This document shows positions 34,801 to 47,300 of a DNA stretch of 64,000 bases, one piece after another. The notes below the pieces were generated by a model, which saw only the letters and a program-made list of their open reading frames with translations, was not told where the DNA came from and ran no database searches. The translations under genes and the position numbers were made by a program. Origin of the DNA: Brachionus manjavacas (taxonomy: Eukaryota > Rotifera > Eurotatoria > Ploima > Brachionidae); contig JAHQIY010000001.1 of the NCBI GenBank assembly GCA_019054805.1, forward strand, positions 6,090,501 to 6,154,500, given 5' to 3'. Positions within the stretch are counted from its first letter, which is position 1; the number at the start of each line of letters is the position of its first letter.

Positions 34801-34989
34801 TTTTATTAAAAAATACTTAATTTTTTTAATTAAAAACAATTATTTTTATTAATAATTAAAATTTATACATATTGTCACCTATGAGGCTGAATTTTGTGCT
34901 ATTAATACTAATTATAGTATAAATTTATTTTTTTGAATTCAATTAACGTCCTTCAGGAGAAGTAACAAAAAAATTAGTGTAAAAAAAAA
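31805..34989. other. Gene desert with a hairpin and a coding-like patch
   Basis: Mostly A/T-rich. A 12 bp perfect hairpin is at 32428-32459. A minus-strand patch at about 33518-33690 reads DLHEKIGSQIESIDGSDEQN and, after one stop, TINARCLIISYKSNTLLEKL; it is preceded by an acceptor-like TAG. I cannot assign it. No RNA gene seen. Confidence 0.4.
32428..32459. repeat. Perfect 12 bp hairpin
   Basis: ATTATTATCTGG and its exact reverse complement are separated by GGTTTGCT. Upstream, CCCTC...GAGGG adds a further small inverted pair. Possibly the centre of a small foldback element. Confidence 0.6.
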
Positions 34990-36340
34990 TATTTGAAAAA
35001 GTGTTATAATTGTAGAAAAAATGAAGAAGAAAATATTAAAATGGACCTCATGCTATTAAATTCATTTAAAAATATACGATAATCTTTAAATCTTATGTTT
35101 TCTAAACATATTTTGATAGAGTCAGAAATTTCATCACTGATGTAAAAATGCTTCTTTAACTCTCTTTTATACTTACTTATATTACTTAAAAGTAAAGTAA
35201 AATCATAGTTGCAATGGTTAATCAAAAATTGAAAATCTGCCTCAAAAGAGTTGACTTTGATGGACAGATAGTCTTGTTTTACATAATGTACCCAAAAATA
35301 CTAGATGCTAAGGAATTAAATCTTCAATAAATGATAGTTTTCTAAAAAGATAGAGTTGAACAAATTTTAAAATCTGAAGAAACTGATTAATATTTAATGC
35401 ATTAATCGTTGTTTTTTTTTAAAGTGTAACTAATTCCAGACCATACGTAAATTGTACAATAAGTTTTATATATAAGGCTTTAAGAGATGGAGTTAGTTTA
35501 CTAATTTTCCCAATTAAGAAGGAGGACGAGGTAAAATATTTTTTTACTTTTTTAAAATTCTCTAATGATACTTTATTAAAGTCGAAATTTGAATTTAAAT
35601 TAATACCCAAATATTGGAGCTCCTCAACTTTGTTTAATTTAGGGTTATTTAGATAGAAATCACTTCTAAATAAAAGATGACCAAAACCAGTGACGTTTGA
35701 CTTTTTAGGATTTCAATGAGCATAATGTTGTCAGCGGAAACAAATACCGATACTTTTAAATTAATGATTATGGTCCCTAGGTCGATTTCTAACAATTCAT
35801 AAATCATGTCATTTATAAAAACGTTGAAAAGAAATATCCTCTTGTTTCGCACCACTTTCAATCGGAAACAGATCAGAAATATTACCATTTGGTAGACAAA
35901 TTATAGCTGAAGCTGAGTCAAAGTATTTCTTTAGAAGAACCCAATGGGAAATGTTTAACCAAGGAATAAGTTTATAAGACATCCCATCCCTCCATACTTT
36001 ATCAAATGCTTTTTGAGCATCCAGAGAAGCCTTTTTGACATAATTAAGAATTGTTTCTTTAATTACAAAAAAAGCATGATTACAAGATATTTTTTTACGA
36101 AAAACAATCTAATCCTTTAACTAGGCAATATTTACGCTCATCTTCAATTTTTTGAACCTAAAGTGAATAAGGGCGTCTGCTTGTTTTGAATATTTTTTGT
36201 GATTTGTTTATCCACCACTCCTTTAATAATTTTTTGTTCAGCAGTTGATTCCCCAGACTCCTTAAAAAGATTAACAAAATGTGAAATTATCTCAGCAGGT
36301 TTAACAGAAACTTCTTTATTAACTTTTCTTATCCATTAAT
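34990..36340 (-). pseudogene. LINE reverse transcriptase, degraded
   Basis: Minus-strand pieces in order: NKEVSVKPAEIISHFVNLFK, then a region reading DAQKAFDKVWRDGMSYKL after frame correction, then FNVFINDMIYELLEIDLGTI with ADNIMLI (catalytic ADD changed to A-D-N). Last is EELQYLGINLNSNFDFNKVS with LTPSLKALYIKLIVQFTYGL. Frames shift several times. The order and blocks are those of a non-LTR RT. It differs from the CR1-like copy at 29600-31133. Confidence 0.7.
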
Positions 36341-38763
36341 AGAAAAATTCAATTCTACTAAATGACTTCCATTAATAATTATTATAGTTTGAGTCAGAAA
36401 AATTTAAAGTTTTTGAGTTTAAGTGTAAGGTTAGAAACAAGCATAAAACAAAAAAAAATGATTAAAAATATTTTTTTGGTCGAACAAAAAAATCAATCCT
36501 AGATAATGACGCGTGGTAAGTTTTTAGTACTGAAAATGATAGCTTTTGGTTCTATAACATGCTGAAACTCTTATAAGTGAAAATAAGTTTATTTACGCTA
36601 AAATAACAAATAGAATAAGTGAATAGAAGTTTATTTATGCATCTAATAGAAGTCTTCTAGATTCGAAATGCTCAAATAATGGCTAGACAAATAGTAAACG
36701 TCTGTTTTCTTAAGTATTGATATCTGCCAAACAATTCTACTATTTTATTTAAATTAAAATGGTTAGGGTAGGATAAACCATAATTTTTTTATTTTTAAAA
36801 ATTAAAATTTAATATTAATAGTAAACTGAATTGAAATAAATCAATTTTTAATCAGTCTAAAATATAAAGACACATGCCTTTTGATTAGCCTTGAAATTAT
36901 AGTATTGATAATTAGAAAATTATTTCTTTTTATTAGTTAGGTATAACTAAAAGTTTGGAATATAATAAATTTAAAAATAAAATAAAAAATTTATGTCAGA
37001 AATGTTCCCAATAGATACAGTACCAGTCTCCTCATATCTTTATTCTATTGCTACTTTTAAAACAGTCATCTATTTTCATTTGAATGGAATTAAATTAGAT
37101 TTATGAAAAAATAGCTATCTGGTCTTTTCTTGTTTCTCTAAAAATGTCCTCAAATAAGCTCGATTTAAGTTATAAATGAAAGCTGAAATCAAATTTTTTC
37201 TTTACTCAATCTCAATTTCGCTCTTAAATTTTTTTATCTTTTATTGTTCTTTGTAAATAAGAAAAATCAAAAAAAGAATAATTTTGATTTTTATTATGTT
37301 AAAAAATTAAAAATAATTTATTTGAAAACAGAGAAACTATACAATCTTGAATTATCATTTTTGAATTAGATTTTTGCACATCAAAGATTAATTTCTTTCT
37401 CATTTTGAAAACTTTTTCACACACATTATTGAATTTCAAAATAGTAAGGCTATCCAAGTTTTGTTTCGCACTTAAGAACATTCTTTATTTAATTTCCATT
37501 TGAATATTATTACAGATCTTAATCAATTTAATTATTAGCAATTATTAAATTATGATTGAAAAAATCTTTAAAAGATAATTGCTTCAAGAAGATTTTCTAA
37601 ATTTTTTTAGTTTGAGTGGATTTGGATAAAAACTATTTCAATCAATTACTTAATTTTCAATTAAAAGGACCATTTTTTCTTAAAATTTTCAAATAAAATT
37701 TCGTTAAATTTTTCAGAAAATAATTAGACCTATTTTTTGCAATTAAGTGCACATCTAAGACTTTTTCAATAAAGCAGATTTACATTATTTATACTAAAAT
37801 AAAGTTTCCCAATATATCATTCATCTTTATTAAATATCTGCTCGGTAAGCTAAGGCGCTGAATTCTTCAATAAAGACACCATTTTGGGTGCGGTAATTTT
37901 TAGATTCAGGTATCAGAAATTTTATGTAAAAAATTAAATTTTAATTTTTAATTTCATTTTCTGAAATGTAGCAAAATTCGTTCAATATTAATTTCTTAAT
38001 TTTCAAAATACTATATCAGTTTCATATAATTGCTTTGTATTTAATTTTTGGTATTAGATTATTTTGGTTTTAAGTGACCGAGCATGATTTTTTATAAAAA
38101 ATTACGAAATAGTATATTTTTCAAAATAAATAATTAATTATTTTTAAATTGCATGGCTTTAACATTAAAACTTATATATTTAAATTTTTTTTAAAGAATT
38201 TTTTTATAACTAAAAAATAAATTCTGAATCTGAAAGAAAAACCTTATATTATTCGAACTGCTAAAGAGCATTTAAACTATTTTTTTCAAAGTTAAATAAA
38301 AAAATTAGGGTCAAAAGGAAACCGGTAGAAATTTTATTAAAATAATATTATTGATTACATTTTCATAGTTATTAAGCATAGTTTTAAATTTAATTAACAA
38401 ATTTTGTTACTCAAATTTGACAGAAAAGGGGTAATTTGAGTTAATTGAAGGAATGAAGATTAGAAAAATTATATTTGTAGAGCATGGTAAAAATAAAATT
38501 ATCTTGATTGAATTGTTATCGTTACACAATAAAAAAATCATGATTTTATAAATTAAGTTAAAATATGAGATCTATCAAAAGGCTTTAAAATACGATAAAT
38601 TAAAAATTAAAAATAAAATAACCATTCGTTTGGATTATTTTTGCCAGTATTAACTTACACTTATGTTCAGACTCGTTCGCCATATATTACACCAACTTTA
38701 AAGCGAGATATATTGAAATAATTGAATTTATAATGCTTAGTAAGTTATTTTTATTTATATAAT
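36341..38763. other. Gene desert
   Basis: A/T-rich with no coding signal. A stretch near 37850-37900 has a tRNA-like look (GGTAAGCTAAGGCGCTGAAT) but does not fold into a tRNA. Confidence 0.45.
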
Positions 38764-39000
38764 AGGTCCAAGAAATGAGCTCTGTGGCACACCACTTAGC
38801 ACTGGTTTAAATTCAGATGAAGCATTTCCCATTATTACTCGTTGGAGTCTGTTAGTTTGAAAACTTTCGATCCAACCTACTAGATTTCACTTAAGATTAA
38901 TTTTGAATGTGGGACTTTGTCAAAAACGGAGTAGAAAATATCCATGCATTTATTACTCGCTCCACTTCCCGTGATCACATTTTGTGCTTCAAATGAGTAT
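38764..39000 (-). pseudogene. CR1-like LINE RT fragment
   Basis: The minus strand reads DIFYSVFDKVPHSKLILSEI, an RT block A in which the usual SKAFDKVP has become YSVFDKVP. After a stop and frame change it continues with TDSNE, then a frame giving SEFKPVLSGVPQSSFLGPI. Same general class as the 29600-31133 element but a separate, more decayed copy. Confidence 0.7.
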
Positions 39001-42000
39001 GAATGAATTAAATTGAAAAGCAGGTAAATCGTAAAGGTTTAGATATTTTTTTATGCTAGAGAAAAATTAATTTAATTTTCACAAATAAGTGAAGGTATTT
39101 TTTCAAAGTTTTTTAATAAATCTATCAAAATATTTAATTATCAAAACCACAATTTTTAGCAATCTACCAATTTATTTGCCTTGTTATTAATTTTTACCCA
39201 TTTTGAGATTTTTGGTTTAGACTATTAAAAGTGATTAATTAAAAGAATATTGAGTTTAATAGTTTAATAGCCTTTTGTTTTAAAAAAAAAGCATATGTAA
39301 GAAGCAGCGAAAAAACTTACATTGATTAAAATTTTAGTTAAATATGAATATATAAACTTATGCACCAAAGTGTTCAAGCGATTGTTGATGAATCCGCAAA
39401 GAAATTTATATTAAGCTTAAATAAAATTCTAAAAAATACCTTTTTCATGTATTAAACCAATTCCCAAATTTATAAGCTTGAAGCTTTTAAATTGACTTAA
39501 GAAAAAATTGAATTAAAATATAAATTTGCAAAGGAAATTGATGACAAAATTCATTTTGTTTTGTAAGCTCCTTTAGATAAATTAAATATGACTGAATTAT
39601 AATTCTAGCTATTTAAATGCTAATTTAAAAATTTTGTTTGTTTTACAGCCAAGAAAAACGCCGCAAAAGAAATTATTTTTAAGTGATATCAGCGTTTTAA
39701 TGTTAATTAGTTTTTTATGATTCAGATTTAATTATTCAAAATTTTCGGAAATCTTACTCGAACTTTAAAACTGATTAATTTTAGTCGCTCATAAATTTAT
39801 TAAAATAATAAAAAAAATTAATTAATCGTATAAAGTTTAGATAAATAGAATTAATTTAAGCATATTTGATAAAGGATAACATAAAAATTTGATTTTTTTC
39901 AAGGATAAGCTACATACTTTATTTTAGAATTTATTACACAATGCACAGTTTTCGAATCCCGTTTTGAAATTAATTATTAAATTAGATTTAAAATATAAGC
40001 AAGTTTTAATGTAGCTTCTAAAATTGTAGAAAAATGAAAAAAATTTTCACTCTATTGACTAAATTCATCTTACAATAAAAATTGTCTTTGAATTTTAAGC
40101 TCTTTACGAATATAATGTCGAACGCCATTTTCTTTTAGAAAATACGATATTTAAATTCAAAATCTAAATCAATATGAATTAAAAAAATAACTAAAAGAAA
40201 ATATAATTATTTTATCTTAATTATGTACTAGGATAAATCTAGTAATAAAGAATTAATTACGTAAAAGGTACTACGTATAATAAATGCCTTATACTGATAT
40301 TTTATGTAAGAAGTATTGAAGAAAATCAAATATTTATACGGATTTGGCCGAAAAAATACAAAAGAATTTTTAAGATTTTTTAATGACTCATTTGTAATGA
40401 AATGAGAAGAATCCCTTTTTGTTTTGTTATCTCTTCCATAGCTTTAGAGATTTAAATTTAGAGAGAGTGTCAACGAGTATTGGTTTCAAGAGTGAGTTTG
40501 TGTTAAAGCAAGGGATCAATGGTTTCAAACATGATTTAGCCATATTAATATGTCTAATCAAAAACTTGATAGATTAAACTCTATAAAAATAGATGTATTT
40601 AAATGAGTTCTTTAATTTTGACAATTTAAAAAATTTTTCTAATTACTAAAAAAAATATTTGATCAAACATTAAAGGACTAATTTTCTCAAAATTAACCCT
40701 TTAATGTAAAAATTCGAAATTTTGATTTACCTACATTTTGAGGACATTCTTCAATTTACATCTAATTTATTCGCTTAAGGAATAACCTAGTTAAACTAGT
40801 TTTAATATACAAGTTAAAAGAATAAGACAACAGAAAAAAAAAATTTGAAATAAAAGATTTTTTAATTTAAGGTGAATATTTTTCTTTTTCAATAGACGAA
40901 GAAAACTTTATTTTAAAATCTTGAAATTTTTTAGTTTTTTTATTTTTAAAAAAATTAACATTTTAAAATCAATTAAAAAATTTTTTTTTAAATATATTAC
41001 GAATGATACACATTTAGCTTTTAAATTGAAATATTTTTTTTATCATATAGATCTAGGATAAAAAGGGCAAGCTTAAAATTATAAGAATTGCATTTTGATT
41101 TGTGTCTAAAAGGCTAAAATATCCAGGTTTGTATAATTATTTTATAAAATGTTTTAAAACGTTGTTCAATTTACATGATTAATTAAAAAAAATTTAAAAG
41201 AGTTGATTTTTTCCGTTTATGCCAAGTAAAAAAATTTAGCTAATTTATTCTCAAAAGTTAAAATAAATAAAAAATGAATGAAAATGTGCTAGATGTCTAG
41301 GTTTTTCACAATGCGTTGAACAATTGAATAAGAAAACTTGGTATCATTCTATGCTTTTTTTTTTATTATTAACTTGTTTTTGTGTTCATAAACTTGTTGA
41401 TTACACCACTTTAGAAGCGTATATGAGATTTTTAATTAGAAAAGAAAGAAAGATATCAATATTATAATGTATTAAATTAGATGATAAACGACAAAGAAAT
41501 CCCAAAAGAATACAATTATTAAAATTAGGTAATTTAATTCTATCTAAAATAAATTATCTTTTTTATCTAAAATATCATTCTTATTTACAAGCGTTTCATT
41601 TTAAACAAACTTACATATAATAAATTTTATTTTTTCAAAATCCTAGTTAGCCTGCGCTCGCAGAGTTTGTTTTATTAAGCATTATTTAAATTTTAAGTTT
41701 TTTTCATGTTCTTTAATCTTTTGTAACTTATTTGACCGAATTATATGAGATTTTTATTTAATAACAATGTAAATAAAAATAAAAAATTAAAAAAGATAGT
41801 TTTATTCTCAAGCTCAGAATTTATTGCTTGCCACCATTCATTTTTGCATCATTTTATCCTAAGGAGTCAAATTAAATTTGTTTTAAGTTTTTATTTTTGG
41901 CGCAATATTTGAAAATTTTGCTATAGAAGATAGCATAAATCGATTTAATAACGTGATATGATTGAGCAAATTCAGAGTTAAAAGAAGGTAAGTGACATAA

Positions 42001-43626
42001 AAATTTTGAAGTAAATGATATTTGAAAAATAAATAAATAATGTAAGAATTTTTAGCATGAAAAAATTAACAGAATTATTTTATTCTAATTTTCGAAGATA
42101 TATTTTTAATCAATAAATAAGGTAAAGCGATATTTATATTCATTCTGTTGCTTACACATTTTGATTTTTAAATCGAACAGCAGCCAAAAAAAATTAAGAA
42201 ATTGGAATAGTTTTTTTTTGGATAGTATTGTTTTTCATTATTTTAATATTTTTTTGTTCAAATTACTTAATCGATGAATTTGTTTTTTCAACAACTTATT
42301 TTTCATATTTTTTTACAAAAATAATTCTATTAATAAATGTAAACAAGTAAAAACTAACTCTTTTATTTTTCGAGTGAGAAAAAATAAACTAATATCTAAT
42401 TTATCATTAGATTTGAAATCAGAAAACACATTTTTTATGTGGATTGTCCTTATATTTAAAGGAATTCAATTTTTTAGTTTTATCTATCATTTTTTAACAA
42501 TAAAATATAGTTTTGTAATCTTTGTGTCTAAAAATCTTTCGAGATTTTTAAGATTACAAAATTTTTATTTCTGTTGAAAGACTCAGCAATTTTTTAGCTA
42601 AATAAGTATAAATTGGCATTTCTAGGATGTTTCATGAAGCCTGATTATTCCTTGATAATAGAATATTAAAATAAAGAATTTTTTATAGCCTTTATTCAAT
42701 GTTCATTTTAGTTTTTCAAAAATATGGAAAATTAAGTTTTACTGTTTAATCGAAAAAACTGATAAAATCTTTGATATATTGATTGACAATTAGCAAGCGA
42801 ATTTGTTTCTTAGTGTTGTTAATTTTGGTTAAATTGTGCTCATGAGTTCATGATATTTTATTCAAATTCAGTATAATTATTAAATTGAATTAGTTTATAT
42901 CCTCATAATTACTCGAAGAAGTTAGAAAAATTTTTACAAATAAAAAACTTAATACAATACCAAAAAAACTTAGTTACTGAAAAAAAATCAGATTTTGACA
43001 GACCAAATAAATTAAATTAATAGAAAAATTATTCAATTAATTTTCATAATATTTCATATTATTTAGAACGAAAATCTTAAATTTAAATATGGAATTTTAA
43101 AATTGTATTCTTTAAAATTTTAAAATGTTATTTAAAATTTGTTTTAATAAAATCAATTATCTTATTTGAGATACAAATCACAAGAGATTTGTTTTATTTT
43201 TATTTTCTTAAACTATTAATTTTTACAACAAATTACGGGGTTATGAATTTTCATACAAAAATTACAATAAAAATTTTTAAATTCTTGTCTATATAACAAA
43301 AATATGGATTTTGTTATAGAGATTTTTCTGTAAATTTTAAAAAGTGAAACAAACAATGTTTCATTTAACAGTCCAGTTTAAAGAAGAATTTTAAGTAATA
43401 TTTGTCCAGTTTAAAGAAGATTTTTAATAAATTGATTGTTTTAAATCAAACTGTTTCATTTTTAATCATTTTTTTGTCTAACATTTTTAATTATTTTTTT
43501 GTATTTATTTAATTTTTTTTTTAAGTATGAACTAAAAACATTTGGCTGAAAGGAAGGACTAAGATCCATTCAAAACTGCCAGGGTATTACCCGAGCTATA
43601 TTTTTAAAAATAAATAAAAAAAATCA
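39001..43626. other. Gene desert, strongly AT-rich
   Basis: Over 4.6 kb with no recognisable gene, RNA gene or transposase. Open frames in this range are short and of low complexity. Confidence 0.5.
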
Positions 43627-44384
43627 AATTGGTTTAATTTTTTGTGTTTGAATTACAAAATATATCCAATGTTGAAATAACATTGAAAAAGTGCGATGTT
43701 TCAAATTATTTTTTCAATATCAAAAAAAAATAATTTTAAGTTAATATTCCAAACATAAAAAACCTTGTTTTTTGTTTTTTTATAAATTTTGACTTATTAG
43801 GTAAACTGTAGTTCAGCTGGAGCAATTCTTGTTCTCAGGTTTTATTAATTATTAGTTCACCTAATCTAAAAATTGTTCACCTAATTTAAAAAAGCTAATG
43901 TAATGATAAAAAATAAGATAGAAAAAATAGTTACATAGAAAATTTAAAGTTGGGCTGAGAAGGTAAATTTAGCTAATAATAAGTGAACTATGGTTCACCT
44001 AACCTCTTAGTTTTTCAACGATTGAAACTTTAGTCTAAATGAATTATTTATCTATTTTTTTCTTTTATTCATTTTTTTAATTTTTTTATATTATTTAACT
44101 TTATTTTAGTTTTTTCATATGTTCTTATTCTATAGGAGCATTTTCTCGGTAAAAAATAAATAACTGAATTGTTTAAAAGTTAAAAGAATTTTCAAATTTT
44201 TTTTTCCGAATTTCTAAATAAAAATTAAACTCAAATCACCAAAGAGTTTAATTTCAATTAGAAAATGCTTGCAATTTTAACTTTTTTTTGAAACTGAAAA
44301 AAATATTTGAAACATCGCACTTTTTTAATGTATTTTCAACATTGGATACATTTTTTAATTCAAACACAAAAAATTAAACCAATT
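43627..44384. mobile_element. 758 bp TIR element with ~100 bp arms
   Basis: The left arm 43627-43735 and right arm 44289-44384 are inverted copies. They share AATTGGTTTAATTTTTTGTG at the outer end and TTTGAAACATCGCACTTTTT (as written on the right arm) further in. The interior repeats AGGTGAAC/GTTCACCT in both orientations. It has no coding capacity, so it is a non-autonomous element. Part of the interior near 44150-44290 recurs at 51001-51170. Confidence 0.75.
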
Positions 44385-47300
44385 GTATGTTAATTTAGAA
44401 TTGAAAGTTAAAATTTTTAAATTATAATTTAAAATCATTTATTTTCCTAGCGATGACAGAGTTTATACATTTTGTAAAAAAATTAACAAATTGCAATAAA
44501 AATCAAATTAGAATAGATCATAGAGACTAAAAAAATAAATCTCAAAATATTGATAAATATTTTCTTGTTAATTAAAATTAATTTTTTATGTTGAAACTTA
44601 TTTAGAGATCTTGATCCTTTTTATTTTGGAAAAAAACAGAAATCTTGTCTAGCATTTAGATAATGCATACCACAAATTACTGTCTTTGGGGGTTTTGCAA
44701 AATTTTCAATAGAATAAGTATTTTTATTAGTTCCTAGTTTATGACGGAATTTCCGGATTTAATATTTATTTTCTCTTTTCGGGAGAAATTTTGATTCTAA
44801 TGAAGTCTGGATTCCATCTATTTTAGGAAATTATTTATTCTTTTGTGCAATTTCAACAAACTTGCGTTTATTTTAAATCTAGATGTTTTTGCAAAAATAA
44901 ATTTAGACAGATTTTGAATCATTAAACTTAATTTTAAAAAAAATTAGGTAAAATACTCTTTTTGGGTATTAATTTTAGTCAATTGGAGGTTTTAATGATA
45001 GGTTGATTGATAAAAAATCCGTTAATTTACATAAATTCACAATTATTTAAAGTAAAAAATGGCAAAAAATAGTAAAAAAAATACTAATAAACGAGACTCT
45101 CTTTTTTTACTTATTTAACCATTTTTCACTGTAAAAATTTGTAAAAAAAGAAATTTAACTTTGATATAAGTTTGAAATATAAGACATTTTTCTAAAATTT
45201 GTTTTTTTTTTGCAAAATTTGAAAAAGAATTTAGCATCGCCTTTCAGATTATTTTGAATGTTTGAGAGCTCGTAATAAAAATCAAATATAATTAGAAAAA
45301 GGAAACAATTAAATGAATATATTGCTTAAATAAAATTAGATAATAAGAGAAAGTTTTTTAGATAAGAAAAATGAATTTCATCTTTAAATTATTAAGCTCT
45401 TTATTTCTGAGGAATATTGAGGAATATTCAAATCAGTTAGTTTTAATGGCTTTTAACTTAATTTCAAAATTCAATATTTTATCATTTTTAATGAAAATGA
45501 ATCGTCAAGATAACAAAAATAAAATATATTTTATTAATTTATTTACAGTCTCATAGGTGATAATCAAAAAATTTTAATTTTTATTAAAAAATTAAATTTT
45601 TTTTATACTATCTTGCGAATGTGAGAATTGAAAATTCTATTATTAATTATTGTCACAGTCAATTAGACAGTTATTTTATTCAAAAGATTTAAAGAATAAA
45701 TGCATCATTACATTAGTGATTTTTTCCATTAGTAATTGAATTAAATTTTTTTTTAACAATTCCGCTTAAAGGTCTAAGAATAAAAAATTATAAAAATTTT
45801 CGATAAACTAATACCTTTGAAAATTAAACTTTGAAATAACTCTTACTTACCTGTATTTTTAAAATTTGTTTTCGCGTCTAAAAATAGCTTATCCTGACTG
45901 AGCAAATAAAAAATATTTTCAATAATTTAGTGCCAAAATTATTTTTATGAATATAAAGCTTGTTTGAATAAAATTCAATTTTGGTTTCTTGAATTTTCTT
46001 TATTTTAAAATTAATGTAAAGAATACAGAACCTGGTACTTTGGCACATCATCATCAGAGAAGCTGGAAAGGCGCGACAAAGCAGCTTAGGCACAAAATTT
46101 TAACTAATCGAAATTTTTGAATCATTTTGAATTTTATCTTTTTATTGTTTAGATTGTAACTCAAAATTTATTTTAAGTTGTAGTCATTTTATCTTAAATA
46201 AAAGTCTGCAATTCAAAAATATATTAAATATTTCAAAAAATTTTTTTATTTATTTGTATTGTATTTTAATTAAAAGAGAGATAGAGATCATTTTTTAAAA
46301 ATAAATTTTAACTTGATCAGTCAAGATAAAAATGCATTAGAGAAGAAAATACCGTTTTTAAATTCTTTAACCTACGTTTATAAAATAAAATGAATTTTTC
46401 AATCAAAAAAATTAATAATTGGAAATTTTTGTTTTTCAAGAGTAATAAATTAATAAAATATTTTTATATTTGGGAGTAAAAATGTTTCGATAAATTTTAC
46501 AATATTGTCACAATTTTTTTTGAATCAGAATCATCTTTATCATTGCGATCTTTCAATTTATTTTTTTTAGTTTTTTTATCTTTGAATTTTTTAAATGACT
46601 GCAGAATATAGAACAGAAGATTTCAGCCATTTTTTTATTTTAGGTTATTACTTTTTCCTAGAGACAAAATATGCGTATTTTGCATCTGATAATCAATTAC
46701 TCGATATTCAGTGACCAATTATGTTCTCACTGCTTAAGTGACAAACGGTAGTCTCAAATTAAATAAAATAATTTATTTATCAATCGTTTTATTTTATTTG
46801 AGACTAAAAAAAACTGGCTTATAATTTTAAATTTAATAGCCTAGCATCATCACGTTTAATTTCAGATTCAAAATTTTTCTTGGGGTTAATTAAAAATCAA
46901 AATAGATTTAGCACTATCATACATTTTTTCTATCAACTTTTTTTTGCAATATCTTTTAAAAAGATGATCAAAGAAATTTTATTTGAGTGATTAATTAAAG
47001 CAAAATTAATTTTCTATTATTATTTAGGAATATTTTGTATTATCTATATCATAATGAAGAAATTATCAACAAAATGATTTTGATGACGAAAAAATTACAG
47101 ATTATAAAAATTAAATTTCAAGTCGCAAAAAAATCTATTAATTTCTTATAATAATATATTTCAATGATTTGGATTAATATTTAAATCTGTTATTTTTGAG
47201 TCGATTATAATCTACTTTATTTACTTTTGTGAGGAATCTTTTACTGGACGCTTTATTATCCTTTAATATTAAGTGGAATGTCATTTTTAATTTCTTTTTA

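Noticed and set aside
37850-37905. tRNA-like or SINE-like stretch
   Set aside because: A box A-like string is present, but there is no acceptor pairing, no good box B and no T-run at the right distance.
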